A stretch of 64,000 bases of DNA from Achromobacter aegrifaciens (GTDB lineage: Bacteria > Pseudomonadota > Gammaproteobacteria > Burkholderiales > Burkholderiaceae_B), in NCBI RefSeq assembly GCF_902859735.1, contig NZ_CADIJY010000006.1:62001-126000 (forward strand), written 5' to 3'. Position numbers and translations under genes: made by a program. Shown one piece after another: positions 45,080 to 55,623 of the stretch (the first letter of the stretch is position 1; the number at the start of each line of letters is the position of its first letter). The notes beneath the pieces are model-generated. The model saw nothing but the letters and a program-made list of their open reading frames with translations. It ran no database searches and was not told the DNA's origin.

Positions 45080-46171
45080 CTACTTTCGGGCGCGCGACTT
45101 GTCTGCGGCGTCGTCCGCGAATCCTTCCACCGGCGGGGCAAACAAATCCCAGCTTGCCATGAACAGCGCGGCAATCAAGGGGCCGATCACGAAACCGTTC
45201 AGGCCGAACAAAGCCATGCCGCCCAGCGTGGATATCAGCACCACATAGTCCGGCATCTTGGTGTCCTTGCCGACCAGAATGGGGCGCAGCACGTTGTCCA
45301 CCATGCCGATGACCAGCACGCCGAAGAGGATCAGCACGACGCCTTTGATCGTGGCCCCGGTCAACAGGAAGTAGATCGCGACCGGAGCCCAGATCAACCC
45401 CGCGCCGATCGCCGGCAGCAAGGACAGAAAGCCCATGATCACGCCCCACAGCAGCGCACCCTGGATCGACAGGATCGAGAAGATGATGCCGCCCAGCGCG
45501 CCCTGCGCCGCGGCCACCGCGACGTTGCCCTTGACGGTGGCGCGCACCACGGTGGTGAACTTGCGCAGCAGATGCTGCTTGTGCGTGTCGCTCAGCGGCA
45601 TGGCGCGCTTGAGCCGCGCCGATAGCTGCGGGCCGTCGCGCAACAGGAAGAACAGCAGGTACAGCATGATGCCGAAGCTGATCACGAACTGGAACGTGTC
45701 CTGCCCTATGTTCAAGGCCTGGGTCGCCAGGAACTGGCTGGCCTGCATGGCGCCCGCGCTGAGTTTTTCCTGCAGGCTCGGTATGTCGGCCAGGTCGAAG
45801 CGCGACAGCAGATCATGCACCGACGGCGGCAAAGCCGCCATGGCCTGCTGGAAATAGTCGCCGAAGTTGATCTGCCCGGACTTGACGCTCTGATAGAGGT
45901 TCGCCCCTTCGCGCACCAGCGATCCGCTGATGACGATGAGCGGCAGGATCACCAGCAGCAGCACCAGCAGCAAGGTGATCAGCGCGGCCAGGTTGCGCCG
46001 TCCGCCGATGCGCGCCACCAGCCGGCGCTGCAGCGGCGCAAAGATGATGGCAAGGACAGCACCCCAGAAAACAGCGCCGTAGAAAGGCCACAACAACCAG
46101 CCGAATGCGATGGTGACCACCACCAGCAGGAGCAGAAAGGTTCTGTAGTGCATGCTGGAAGATTCGCTCAT
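45080..46171 (-). CDS. AI-2E family transporter (PerM/YdiK-like)
   Basis: This is a 363-residue polytopic membrane protein with seven to eight helices. N-terminal helices include 'LLLLVVVTIAFGWLLWPFYGAVFWGAVLAII'. The C-terminal core has 'LLPAIGAGLIWAPVAIYFLL' and 'IGMVDNVLRPILVGKDTKMPDYVVLISTLGGMALFGLNGFVIGPLI', both characteristic of the family. Members export signalling molecules or act as Na+/H+ exchangers; the name AI-2 exporter is not proof of function. The start at 46171 (MSESSSMHYR) is preferred over a longer frame. The upstream DUF3053 gene is on the same strand. Confidence 0.93.
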   Translation of the reverse strand: MSESSSMHYRTFLLLLVVVTIAFGWLLWPFYGAVFWGAVLAIIFAPLQRRLVARIGGRRNLAALITLLLVLLLVILPLIVISGSLVREGANLYQSVKSGQINFGDYFQQAMAALPPSVHDLLSRFDLADIPSLQEKLSAGAMQASQFLATQALNIGQDTFQFVISFGIMLYLLFFLLRDGPQLSARLKRAMPLSDTHKQHLLRKFTTVVRATVKGNVAVAAAQGALGGIIFSILSIQGALLWGVIMGFLSLLPAIGAGLIWAPVAIYFLLTGATIKGVVLILFGVLVIGMVDNVLRPILVGKDTKMPDYVVLISTLGGMALFGLNGFVIGPLIAALFMASWDLFAPPVEGFADDAADKSRARK

Positions 46172-46225
46172 ATTACGTCCCAGGCTCGGCTGACGCCGCG
46201 AGACCCGCATTGTACAAAGCGCCGT

Positions 46226-46939
46226 TCAGCGGGCGTCCTGCGGCTGCCCGGCAGCCTGGCGCAAGGCGGCGCGCGCGTGCTCCAGAGCATCCGACTGCGC
46301 GTTCAATCCCTGCAGGCGTAGGTTCAGCTCCTGCTGCAGCGTGGGCGTGGCGACACGCGCCTGCCCGTCCGTCAGCAGGATGTCCTGCGCATGGGCGGCG
46401 ACGAAATCCGCCACGCCCAGCGCATCGCGCGCCACCGCGTCCATGGCGGCCGCGGCATCCAACACCTCGGCCGCGGGCGCCGTCACGGCTTCGTCATAAA
46501 CACCGTCGTAGACGGGCGCCAGATCGGCCGGGAGCGCCAGCGCCGCACGCGCCTTATCCGCCTTGGCCTGGGCCCGCTGCACCTCGGCTGCCTGCTCGGC
46601 CAGCGTCTTGCGCGCGGCCTCCAGGCGGTCCCGCCGTTCCACGATATCGGCCACGGAACGCAGGGTCTCGGCTTCCGACGCGTCACGCATGGACGCCGCT
46701 GCCTGCGTCAGGATTTCCTGAAAATCGGCGATGACCTCATAGGCATCGGCATAGCCGCCGATGGCCTCCTTTTCAGGTTCGCTCAGGCTGCCGATGGGCA
46801 GCAGCGACGCGCTGTTCATCCGGCTTTGCAGCAGCTGGATGAAGGCGGCCCGCTCCTGGGGTTCCTTGTTGACGCAGGCCGACAGAAACAGCATCGATGC
46901 CATCGCCAGGCCCAGCAGGCAAGCTCGCAGCAATGCCAT
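46226..46939 (-). CDS. DUF3053 family lipoprotein (YiaF-like)
   Basis: This 237-residue lipoprotein has a signal peptide with lipobox 'LFLSAC' (Cys near residue 22), followed by 'VNKEPQERAAFIQLLQSRM', as in the YiaF family. The mature part is a long helical, Ala/Gln-rich protein (coiled-coil-like). It starts at 46939, with AAGGAGG six bases upstream; an ATG at 46945 would overlap that site. Function is unknown. It precedes the AI-2E family gene on the same strand. Confidence 0.85.
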   Translation of the reverse strand: MALLRACLLGLAMASMLFLSACVNKEPQERAAFIQLLQSRMNSASLLPIGSLSEPEKEAIGGYADAYEVIADFQEILTQAAASMRDASEAETLRSVADIVERRDRLEAARKTLAEQAAEVQRAQAKADKARAALALPADLAPVYDGVYDEAVTAPAAEVLDAAAAMDAVARDALGVADFVAAHAQDILLTDGQARVATPTLQQELNLRLQGLNAQSDALEHARAALRQAAGQPQDAR

Positions 46940-47094
46940 GCCCATCCTCCTTGCATGCGGGTTCGCGAAACCGGCGCCGCCCGCGAACCGGGCGGCCGCC
47001 CTCCGGCAGATTATCCCGAAGGCGCTTTCCGACGCTGCCAGCGGGCGGATTTTGTTGCTATCGAAGCGTGTTGACACAGGGGGCGCCGCCCGCA

Positions 47095-47610
47095 TCATGG
47101 CTCCAGGGGATACGCCATGGCGCAGCGGCGGGCAGGATCAAAACCCATGGCCGCCTCATGGCTCAGGCGCGTCCGCAACCCGGGCGAGAGTTCCCCTGTC
47201 GCGACGTCGACGAAACCTTGCCGCAGATAAAACGGCCTGTTCCAGGATAGTTCGCGGTCGGTGGTCAGCACCACGAACCGGTAGCAGCCGGCATTGCGGG
47301 CATGCGCACACACGGCGGCCAGAAGCGCCCGGCCCAGGCCGCGCCCCTGCCACGGCAGCGCTACCGCCATTTCGGCCAGGTAGAGATCGCCATCCATGGG
47401 CCGGGTCAGCGCAAAGCCTGCGGCTTGGCCCTCGCCTTCTACGATCCAAAGCAATCCGGCCGCCTGCGCCTGCGCCAGCTCGGCGTGCGGCGCCGTATCG
47501 TCGCCGGCGGCCCACGCCATGTGCGTGCCCAGGAAGCGCCGCGCGGCGGAGCGTTCGATATCGGCCAGGCTGGCCAGGTCTGAAGGTCGTGCGAGTCTGA
47601 TCATAGGCAT
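47095..47610 (-). CDS. GNAT family N-acetyltransferase
   Basis: This is a 171-residue acetyltransferase: N-terminal 'IRLARPSDLASLADIERSA', the acetyl-CoA loop 'VALPWQGRGLGRALLAAVCAHA' with QGRGLG, and the C-terminal 'RPFYLRQGFVDV'. ATG codons at 47610 and 47604 are alternatives. Substrate is unknown; it stands alone, divergent from a 119-residue gene. Confidence 0.9.
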   Translation of the reverse strand: MPMIRLARPSDLASLADIERSAARRFLGTHMAWAAGDDTAPHAELAQAQAAGLLWIVEGEGQAAGFALTRPMDGDLYLAEMAVALPWQGRGLGRALLAAVCAHARNAGCYRFVVLTTDRELSWNRPFYLRQGFVDVATGELSPGLRTRLSHEAAMGFDPARRCAMAYPLEP

Positions 47611-47700
47611 GGCAGTATGCCTGATGCGGGCCTGTAGTCCGATCCCATAAAATGGCGTTTTCCGCCATTACGGCCCTGCAACACAGCTCAGCCCCAAGAC

Positions 47701-48060
47701 ATGACTCAAAACGCCACCTCCGATACCTGGGGCTTTGCCCATCCCGATTGCCGCGGCGCGGCCGCCCTGCTGTTCTTCATGACCGATCTGGCGCGGGTGG
47801 TCAACCAGTACCTGAGCCCTGGGCAATTGTCCGACGAGGCGCTGGCCGACGCGCAAAAGGCGGTCGACGCCTTGCTGGCCCGCTATGTGGAGATCCAGGC
47901 CGCCCCCGAAGCCTTCGACAACGAGCGCATCGAACTCGCCCTGGAAACCGAAAACCAGCCGGACGGCCAGACCAGCGCGCAAGTGGCGCTGCGCATGTCG
48001 CCGCGCCTGGAAGGCCTCATCATCGAAGCCCAGCGCCAGGCTCGCCCGGCAACCCATTAA
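47701..48060 (+). CDS. Hypothetical protein (119 residues)
   Basis: This soluble protein starts MTQNATSDTWGFAHPDCRGA. It has a helical centre ('ALLFFMTDLARVVNQYLSPGQLSDEALADAQKAVDALLARYVEIQAAPEAF') and an acidic C-terminal half ('IELALETENQPDGQTSAQVALRM'). GC-rich codon use matches neighbouring genes. No family is recognised. It is divergent from the GNAT gene, with a spacing of about 90 bases. Confidence 0.65.
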   Translation: MTQNATSDTWGFAHPDCRGAAALLFFMTDLARVVNQYLSPGQLSDEALADAQKAVDALLARYVEIQAAPEAFDNERIELALETENQPDGQTSAQVALRMSPRLEGLIIEAQRQARPATH

Positions 48061-48726
48061 AGGCCAAGGACGGGGGAGGAGTCTCCTCCCTACCACAAAA
48101 CACTTGCCAAAAGCATCAACTGCCTGTAATATTACCGGTTGAGTTCTGCCGTTTTCGCCAAATTCCATACGAAAAAACGCGGTGACAAACGACGGCGCTG
48201 GCACTGAGGCCTGTACATCAGCCCCTCCCCAGACGCCGAAGCAGACCCTCGAAAACATCCAAGCCCAAGCATCCCGTCCCATTTGCGAAAACCGCAAATC
48301 CGGATTGCGGCCTGGAACAAGACGCCTTCACCAAACCGCCAGTCCGGCTTGGCAAGAAGCAACAAGACAATCAGCGGCGCTTACAACACGCGCAAGCGAC
48401 GATTACCGATAACCGCGCCGCAATCAGCAGGGCCTGCCTGTCCTGCACGAACCCTCGGGCCGCGTACGTCCGCACGCATGCTTTGTGCATGTTCGCGCAT
48501 CGCGCAGCCCGAAACGATGCTGTCCCGGACTGATGGACAGCATTGCGCCGCCTGGCCGTGCGCGCAAAACATGAGAATGCGCAAAAGGACGGCGGCAAAT
48601 ATGCGTTAGTGTCACGACACGCCTGTCCGATTCGATACGGCTGGCAGCGGCACGCGGCAGGAATGCTGCACGCCACGCGACCAGACGCGGCTTTTCCCAT
48701 AACTAGAAACCAAGAGAACAAACACC
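48061..48726. other. Gene-poor region
   Basis: I see no convincing protein gene in this 666-base stretch: short frames lack ribosome sites and have Cys/Arg-rich shadow composition. It contains a perfect 9-base inverted repeat at 48517-48543 and a weaker dyad CCGCAAATCCGGATTGCGG near 48292-48310. It must carry the promoter of the 93-residue gene at 48727, and may encode a small RNA. Confidence 0.5.
48517..48543. repeat. 9-base inverted repeat
   Basis: ATGCTGTCC (48517-48525) and GGACAGCAT (48535-48543) pair perfectly around a 9-base spacer. No T tract follows, so it is not a normal terminator. It may be an operator or an RNA hairpin. Confidence 0.7.
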
Positions 48727-49008
48727 ATGAATACTCGTTTCACGACTTCGGACCTGATCCGACGCCCGGCCCATACCACGCTGGACAACATGCCGATCCA
48801 TATCGGCGACATCGTTTACCTGAAGCCCGCAAATGGCCCGGAAATCCGCGCCACGGTCATCTACAACGCGCCCATCGACGGCACGACCACCTACACGACG
48901 GAAGTCGTGCCCTGCGGCGCACCCGCGCAAAAGGCCCCCGGCCAGCGCATCCGCTTCCGCCATGAGCACGTACATCGCATCGAACCGGTGCGCAGCGCCA
49001 CTCACTGA
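48727..49008 (+). CDS. Hypothetical protein (93 residues)
   Basis: This small soluble protein has a central 'MPIHIGDIVYLKPANGPEIRATVIYNAPIDGTTTYTTEVVP', suggesting a small SH3-like or KOW-like beta barrel, followed by 'QRIRFRHEHVHRIEP'. An AAGAGAAC site precedes the ATG. No family is recognised. It follows the gene-poor region and precedes a cytochrome b561-type gene by 84 bases on the same strand. Confidence 0.65.
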   Translation: MNTRFTTSDLIRRPAHTTLDNMPIHIGDIVYLKPANGPEIRATVIYNAPIDGTTTYTTEVVPCGAPAQKAPGQRIRFRHEHVHRIEPVRSATH

Positions 49009-49092
49009 AGCGGTACCCCGCCCCGTTGCGCCAGCAACGGGGCAATTTGTGCGTGATAAAGTCCCCGGCAATACAGCCCTGGCGATCCCACC

Positions 49093-49785
49093 ATGCAGAA
49101 CAACCGTCTCGCGGTCCACATCTGGGACCTTCCCACCCGCCTCTTCCATTGGGCGCTCGTCGCCTGCATCGTCGGCGCGTTCGTCAGCGTGAAGCTGGGC
49201 GGCCTGTACATGGACTGGCACGTGCGCTTCGGCTGTACGGCGCTGGGCCTGATCCTGTTTCGCCTGCTGTGGGGATTCGTCGGCCCGCGCTACGCCCGCT
49301 TCTCGCACTTCGTGCGCGGCCCGGCGGCCGTGGCCCGCTACCTGAAGGGCGCCGCGGCGCCCGCAGGCCACAACCCGCTGGGCGCGCTATCGGTGCTGGC
49401 GCTGCTGCTGGTCATCGGCTTCCAGGCGCTCAGCGGCCTGTTCACCACCGACGACATCATGACGCAGGGCCCCTTGTTCGGCCACGTCAGCGAATCCATT
49501 TCCGCCGCCATGACGTCCTGGCACAAGCTGAACGAGTGGGTCATCCTGGCCCTGGTCGCCCTTCATATTGCAGCTGTGCTCTGGTACGCGCTGGTGCGCC
49601 GCAAGCGCCTGGTGCGCGCCATCATCACCGGCAAGGTCGATGCCAAGGACGTGCCCGCCGGCACGCCCCCGACGCAGGACGGTTTCGCCGTCTGGCTGCG
49701 CGCGCTGGTGCTGGGCGCCTGTGTCACGGGCCTGGTGCTGTGGATCCGGTCGCTGGAAGTGGCGGCCGACATGTCTTTTTCCTGA
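49093..49785 (+). CDS. Cytochrome b561 / b-type haem membrane protein
   Basis: This 230-residue membrane protein has four helices in the Ni-hydrogenase cytochrome b / b561 (CybB) fold. Haem-ligand histidines are seen in 'WDLPTRLFHWAL', 'MDWHVRFG', 'TSWHKLNEW' and 'ALHIAAVLWY'. It would pass electrons from quinol to a periplasmic acceptor. A cytochrome c' gene lies about 900 bases away on the other strand, separated by a methyltransferase; b561 and c' genes are often neighbours in proteobacteria. Confidence 0.9.
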   Translation: MQNNRLAVHIWDLPTRLFHWALVACIVGAFVSVKLGGLYMDWHVRFGCTALGLILFRLLWGFVGPRYARFSHFVRGPAAVARYLKGAAAPAGHNPLGALSVLALLLVIGFQALSGLFTTDDIMTQGPLFGHVSESISAAMTSWHKLNEWVILALVALHIAAVLWYALVRRKRLVRAIITGKVDAKDVPAGTPPTQDGFAVWLRALVLGACVTGLVLWIRSLEVAADMSFS

Positions 49786-49822
49786 CCGGCTCACACGGCG
49801 CGAAAGCAGCGCTGCGGCCCGC

Positions 49823-50572
49823 TCAACGCCGCGCCTCGATCAAGTGCCGCGTCGAATGGGCCACGAACGGCTCTCCGCCGCGCATCCGCTCATGCAGCGC
49901 CAACAGGGCATCGCGATACTTCGCCACCGAAAAATCGGGCACCCACCACACGCACTTGCGCAGGATCCAGATCACGGCGCCCACGTCATGGAACACCATC
50001 TGGCAGCGGGCCGTGCGCAAGTCCGTCACGGTCAATCCCGCAGCCTCCGCGGCGGCCGCTTCATCCTGCGGATCGCGCTGGCGCCGCGCCGCTGGCAAAG
50101 GCCCCAGGAAATGCTCGATCAGTTCGAAGGCCGAAGCCGGCCCCACATGCTGGGCGAAGTAATGCCCGCCCGGCCTGAGGACCCGGCGGACTTCTGCCCA
50201 ATCCGGGCTCACGGGATGCCTGGACGTCACGAGTTCAAACGACGCATCGGCAAACGGCAAGCCCGCGCCCGGCGCCGTCTGCACTAGCCGCACGCCACGA
50301 GCGGCCAGGCGCTCATGCGCTTTCCTGGCATTGGGCGGCCAGGCCTCGGTCGCGCACATCACCGGCGGAAAGCGGGGAGCCTCGCACAGCACTTCGCCGC
50401 CGCCCGTATCCAGGTCCAGCGCCGACTGCACGCTGGCCAGGCGCTGCGCAAGCAGCCTGGCATAGCCCCACGCCGGACGCTCCTCGGAAGCGCGCCCCGC
50501 CAGCCAGCCGAAGCCCCACCCGCTGACATCGGCGGTTTCGGCCTCTGCCACCAGCTCATCAAAAGATCTCAT
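49823..50572 (-). CDS. SAM-dependent methyltransferase
   Basis: This is a 249-residue class-I methyltransferase. It has the glycine-rich SAM loop 'ALDLDTGGGEVLCEAP' (motif I), 'VMCATEAWPPNARKAHERLAARG', and motif post-I 'LPFADASFELVTSRHPV', then 'EVRRVLRPGGHYFAQ'. This arrangement resembles UbiE/methyltransferase-11 proteins. The start at 50572 has a purine-rich GGGGAGGGG just upstream. It is convergent with the cytochrome b561 gene and follows cytochrome c' on the same strand. Substrate unknown. Confidence 0.9.
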   Translation of the reverse strand: MRSFDELVAEAETADVSGWGFGWLAGRASEERPAWGYARLLAQRLASVQSALDLDTGGGEVLCEAPRFPPVMCATEAWPPNARKAHERLAARGVRLVQTAPGAGLPFADASFELVTSRHPVSPDWAEVRRVLRPGGHYFAQHVGPASAFELIEHFLGPLPAARRQRDPQDEAAAAEAAGLTVTDLRTARCQMVFHDVGAVIWILRKCVWWVPDFSVAKYRDALLALHERMRGGEPFVAHSTRHLIEARR

Positions 50573-50637
50573 CCCCTCCCCCCTGTGCAGGACCGATGCG
50601 CGGCCCCACGGACTCACGCTCGGCAATGCCATAAAAA

Positions 50638-50662
50638 AAGCGCCAACGTTTACGCTGGCGCC
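50638..50662 (-). terminator. Terminator after cytochrome c'
   Basis: On the minus strand a GCGCCAGCG / CGTTGGCGC stem (one G-T pair) is followed by a T tract (CTTTTTTT). It lies about 40 bases after the cytochrome c' stop. Confidence 0.8.
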
Positions 50663-50698
50663 TCTTTGTCCACATGCCGCCCGCGGACGGCAGGCGCT

Positions 50699-51157
50699 TT
50701 ATTTCTTCTTGCGGTACGAGTCGTGACAGGCCTTGCAGCTTGCGCCGACGTCGCCGAATGCAGCGCGCAGCTTGTCCAGGTCGCCGGCATCGGCAGCGGC
50801 CGACAGCTTGACGATATTGTCCTGGAAGGCCTGCTGCTTCTGCTTGAAGCCCGCGGCGTCGCTCCAGACTTCAGGACGCGCGTCACCGCCCTCGGTTCCG
50901 GCGCCAAAAGCCGTCCACGGCAAGGCCGACAAGGTCTTCAGCACTTCCACATTGGCCTTGATCTGCGCGGCGTCATAGGGCTGCTGGCCCTTGACCACCG
51001 GCGCCATGCGGCCGAAGTGGGAAGCCATCAGCGTCAGCGCCGACTGGCGGTACTTGATGGCGTCCTCGGGCTTGGCGAACTGCGCGGACGCGCTCGTCGC
51101 CAGCAGGGGCCCAACCGTCATACAGGCCAACGCGGCGAGCGTGGACAACTTCTTCAT
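50699..51157 (-). CDS. Cytochrome c' (class II c-type cytochrome)
   Basis: This is a 152-residue periplasmic haem protein. A signal peptide covers about residues 1-25 (MKKLSTLAALACMTVG..., cleavage SASAQ). The mature helical bundle begins 'FAKPEDAIKYRQSALTLMASHFGRM', and the haem site CKACH is close to the C-terminus, which is diagnostic of cytochrome c'. These proteins bind NO or CO and may protect against nitrosative stress. The start at 51157 has GGGAGATTG upstream. Confidence 0.95.
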   Translation of the reverse strand: MKKLSTLAALACMTVGPLLATSASAQFAKPEDAIKYRQSALTLMASHFGRMAPVVKGQQPYDAAQIKANVEVLKTLSALPWTAFGAGTEGGDARPEVWSDAAGFKQKQQAFQDNIVKLSAAADAGDLDKLRAAFGDVGASCKACHDSYRKKK

Positions 51158-51213
51158 TGCAATCTCCCGTAAGGTCAACAGAAGCCGCGCACCCCGGGCG
51201 CGCGGCAAGGCGA

Positions 51214-52701
<1,488 letters not shown>

Positions 52702-52751
52702 TCATGCGGCCTGCTATACTTCGGCCGCTTTCCGACTCCGCTTGTGACTCC

Positions 52752-53357
52752 ATGAAACTGATCGGCTCGCTTACCAGTCCTTACGTGCGCAAAGTGCGTA
52801 TCGTCATGGCCGAGAAAAAGCTGGACTACCGGCTTGAACTCGAAAACGTCTGGTCCGCCGACACGCAGATCCAAACGTACAACCCGCTGGGCAAGGTACC
52901 TTGCCTGGTCATGGAAGATGGCGGCGCCCTCTTCGATTCGCGCGTCATCGTCGAATACGTCGACACCCTGTCCCCTGTTGCCCGCCTGATTCCTCAGCCG
53001 GGGCGCGATCGCGCCGCGGTCAAGTGCTGGGAAGCCATCGCCGATGGCCTCCTGGACGCCTGCGTGACCATCGTCAAGGAAAACCAGCGTCCCGAGGCTC
53101 AGCGCAGCCCCGAATGGATCGAGCGCCAGTATTCCAAGATCCATGCCAGCCTTGACGCGATGAACAAGAGCCTGGGCGACAACGCCCACTGCATGGGCAT
53201 CAACTACAGCCTGGCCGACATCGCCGTCGGCTGCGCGCTGGGCTATCTGGACCTGCGCTTCGCCGCGCTCGACTGGCGCACCAACCACCAGAACCTGGCC
53301 CGCCTGTACGACAAGCTGTCGCAGCGCCAGTCCTTCATCGATACCGTTCCAGGATAA
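52752..53357 (+). CDS. Glutathione S-transferase family protein
   Basis: This 201-residue cytosolic protein has the N-terminal thioredoxin-like glutathione domain 'MKLIGSLTSPYVRKVRIVMAEK', with Ser/Tyr positions for GSH, then 'NPLGKVPCLV' with the cis-Pro and 'LFDSRVIVEYVD'. A helical C-terminal domain follows with 'MGINYSLADIAVGCALGYLDLR'. The start has no strong ribosome site but fits homology exactly. The gene is divergent from purB, and a GC-rich repeat follows it. Substrate unknown. Confidence 0.93.
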   Translation: MKLIGSLTSPYVRKVRIVMAEKKLDYRLELENVWSADTQIQTYNPLGKVPCLVMEDGGALFDSRVIVEYVDTLSPVARLIPQPGRDRAAVKCWEAIADGLLDACVTIVKENQRPEAQRSPEWIERQYSKIHASLDAMNKSLGDNAHCMGINYSLADIAVGCALGYLDLRFAALDWRTNHQNLARLYDKLSQRQSFIDTVPG

Positions 53358-53358
53358 G

Positions 53359-53400
53359 CCCCCCCCGAGGCGCTGCGCGCCTCCCCCCAGGGGGCGCCGC
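53359..53400. repeat. GC-rich intergenic dyad (REP-like)
   Basis: CCCCCCCC is followed by GAGGCGC (53367-53373) / GCGCCTC (53377-53383) around TGC and then CCCCCCAGGGGG. It resembles the element at 13461-13493 in layout and composition. It may act as a transcript-stabilising or terminating structure after the glutathione transferase gene. Confidence 0.65.
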
Positions 53401-53563
53401 TACGGACCGGCGGAGCCGGATCCGTGCGGCCCGGCTTCTACTTGGCCTCGCCCCTGCTCCGCCCGCGCTTCCGTTCTGCCTTTGCCTCTGCGCCGCCTGT
53501 GCTTCTGCATCGGCGGCGCTTTTGCGTGAGCTGCGCCTTTCTATCGGCGCAGCCCTACCTGGC

Positions 53564-54382
53564 TCAGGCGTTGAACGTCTGCCAGGCCTTGAACAGCATG
53601 TACGCGGCCAGCGCGAACAGCAGGCAGGCGAACACGCGCTTCAGGGTCTGCACCGGCAGGCGGTGGGCCATGCGCGCGCCCAGCGGGGCCGTCAGCACGC
53701 TGGTGCAGACTAGCGCGATCAAGGCGGGCCAGTAGATATAGCCCAGCATGCCCGGACGCGTTTCGCCCGAGTTCAGGCCCGACACCACGTAACCGACGCT
53801 ATTGGCCAGCGCGATGGGAAAGCCCAGCGCGGCCGAAGTCGACACCGCGTTGTGCAGGGCCACGTTGCACCAGACCATGAAAGGCACCGACAGGAAACCG
53901 CCGCCCGCGCCCACCAGGCCAGACAGAAAGCCGATGCCCGCGCCAGCCGCGCTGGTGCCCACCACGCCCGGCATCTGGCGGCTGGGCTTGGGCTTCTTGT
54001 TCTGCAGCATGCTCCAGCCGGAATAGCCGACGAACAGCGCGAAGAACAGCGACAGCCACAGCGTGCTGAGCGCGGCAAAGACCGCGCCGCCCGAAAGGAG
54101 GCCGCCGATGATGATGCCCGGCGCCATCGCCCAGACGATGTTCCATTTGATCGTGCCGCGCTGCTGGTGCGCCCGCACGCTGGAAATGGAAGTGAACAGG
54201 ATCGAGGTCATCGACGTGGCGATGGCGGCATGAACAACCAGGTCGGCGGGCATGCCCTTCCACGCGAACAGCATCGTCAGGAAAGGCACCAGCAACATGC
54301 CTCCGCCTATGCCCAGCAGGCCCGCGGCGAAACCCACCACGCCGCCCAGCACCAGCAGGCAAATCACCATCGTTACATCCAC
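53564..54382 (-). CDS. Sulfite exporter TauE/SafE family protein
   Basis: This 272-residue membrane protein has eight helices in two repeats. Family motifs are 'GFAAGLLGIGGGMLLVPFLTML' and 'GFLSGLVGAGGGFLSVPFMV'. The family exports sulfite, sulfoacetate or other organic anions. The start is taken as GTG at 54382, because GAGGAG lies six bases upstream; ATG at 54370 is an alternative. It reads leftwards, 112 bases behind mnmA. Confidence 0.92.
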   Translation of the reverse strand: MDVTMVICLLVLGGVVGFAAGLLGIGGGMLLVPFLTMLFAWKGMPADLVVHAAIATSMTSILFTSISSVRAHQQRGTIKWNIVWAMAPGIIIGGLLSGGAVFAALSTLWLSLFFALFVGYSGWSMLQNKKPKPSRQMPGVVGTSAAGAGIGFLSGLVGAGGGFLSVPFMVWCNVALHNAVSTSAALGFPIALANSVGYVVSGLNSGETRPGMLGYIYWPALIALVCTSVLTAPLGARMAHRLPVQTLKRVFACLLFALAAYMLFKAWQTFNA

Positions 54383-54494
54383 AACTGTCTCCTCTTTCTT
54401 CTTGGTAATGAACAAAGCCCCAAGGGCCGCGCCCGAGGGGCTTTGATTGAAATCCGTGCACGTCACGCGGCGAATGCCGGCGCGGCGCCCATAC

Positions 54495-55616
54495 CTACAG
54501 GAGGATGATGCCGCCGCCCAGGCAAACCTCGCCATCGTAAAGCACGGCGGACTGCCCGGGCGTGACCGCCCACTGCGGTTCGGTAAAGCTCAGGCTGAAG
54601 GTGCCGTCGGCAGCGCCAGCCAGACTGCACGCGGCATCGGCCTGGCGGTAGCGCGTCTTGGCGCCATAGGCGCCCGGGGCTGGCGCGTGGCCGGCGACCC
54701 AGCTCGCGTCCTGCGCCCGCAGCTCGCCCGACAGCAGCCAGGGATGGTCATGCCCCTGCACCACGTAGAGCACATTGCGCTCCAGGTCCTTGCGCGCCAC
54801 GTACCAGGCTTCGGCCGTGCCGTCCTCGCGCTGGCGCCCCTTCACCCCGCCCACGCCCAGGCCCTTGCGCTGGCCTAGCGTATAGAACGACAGCCCTTCG
54901 TGACGGCCTACCTTCTGACCTTCCGGCGTCATGATCGGACCCGGCTCGGTCGGCAGGTAGCGATTCAGGAACTCGCGGAACGGCCGCTCGCCGATGAAGC
55001 AGATACCCGTGGAATCCTTCTTGGCGGCGTTATGCAGGCCGATCTCGTGCGCGATACGCCGCACCTCGGTCTTGTGGATCTCGCCCAGCGGGAACATGGT
55101 GCGCGACAACTGCGCCTGATTCAGGCGGTGCAGGAAGTAGCTCTGGTCCTTGGACGCATCCAGCGCCTTGAGCAGCTGGAACTGCGTGCCGCCGCCTTCG
55201 GCCGGCACCTCGCGCACCCGCGCGTAGTGGCCGGTGGCGATATGCTCGGCGCCCAGCGCCATGGCATGGTCGAGGAAGGCCTTGAACTTGATCTCGGCAT
55301 TGCACAGCACGTCCGGGTTGGGCGTGCGGCCCGCGGAGTACTCGCGCAGGAACTCCGCGAACACGCGGTCCTTGTATTCGGCGGCGAAATTGACGAACTC
55401 GAACTCGACCCCTACCAGATCCGCGACGCTGGCGGCGTCCAGCAGGTCCTGGCGGGTGGAACAGTATTCGGAATCGTCGTCGTCTTCCCAGTTCTTCATG
55501 AACAGGCCGACGACCTCGTAGCCTTGCTGCTTGAGCAGCCAGGCGGTGACCGAAGAATCGACCCCGCCGGACATGCCGACGACAACGCGGCCTTTCTTGG
55601 TAAGTTTTTGACTCAT
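54495..55616 (-). CDS. mnmA: tRNA-specific 2-thiouridylase
   Basis: This 373-residue enzyme thiolates U34 of tRNA-Lys, Glu and Gln (mnm5s2U). It has the ATP pyrophosphatase P-loop '[10 protein letters not shown]' (14-23), the catalytic C105 in '[12 protein letters not shown]', and the persulfide C206 in '[10 protein letters not shown]'. A C-terminal beta-barrel ends 'LGGGIILL'. The start at 55616 precedes '[13 protein letters not shown]' and fits homology. A LysR gene lies immediately upstream on the same strand (seven bases). Confidence 0.97.
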   Translation of the reverse strand: MSQKLTKKGRVVVGMSGGVDSSVTAWLLKQQGYEVVGLFMKNWEDDDDSEYCSTRQDLLDAASVADLVGVEFEFVNFAAEYKDRVFAEFLREYSAGRTPNPDVLCNAEIKFKAFLDHAMALGAEHIATGHYARVREVPAEGGGTQFQLLKALDASKDQSYFLHRLNQAQLSRTMFPLGEIHKTEVRRIAHEIGLHNAAKKDSTGICFIGERPFREFLNRYLPTEPGPIMTPEGQKVGRHEGLSFYTLGQRKGLGVGGVKGRQREDGTAEAWYVARKDLERNVLYVVQGHDHPWLLSGELRAQDASWVAGHAPAPGAYGAKTRYRQADAACSLAGAADGTFSLSFTEPQWAVTPGQSAVLYDGEVCLGGGIILL

Positions 55617-55623
55617 GATGGGT

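Noticed and set aside
48371-48721. Short Cys-rich minus-strand frames in the gene-poor region
   Set aside because: They overlap one another in different frames, lack ribosome sites and have Arg/Cys/Ala-rich composition typical of chance frames.
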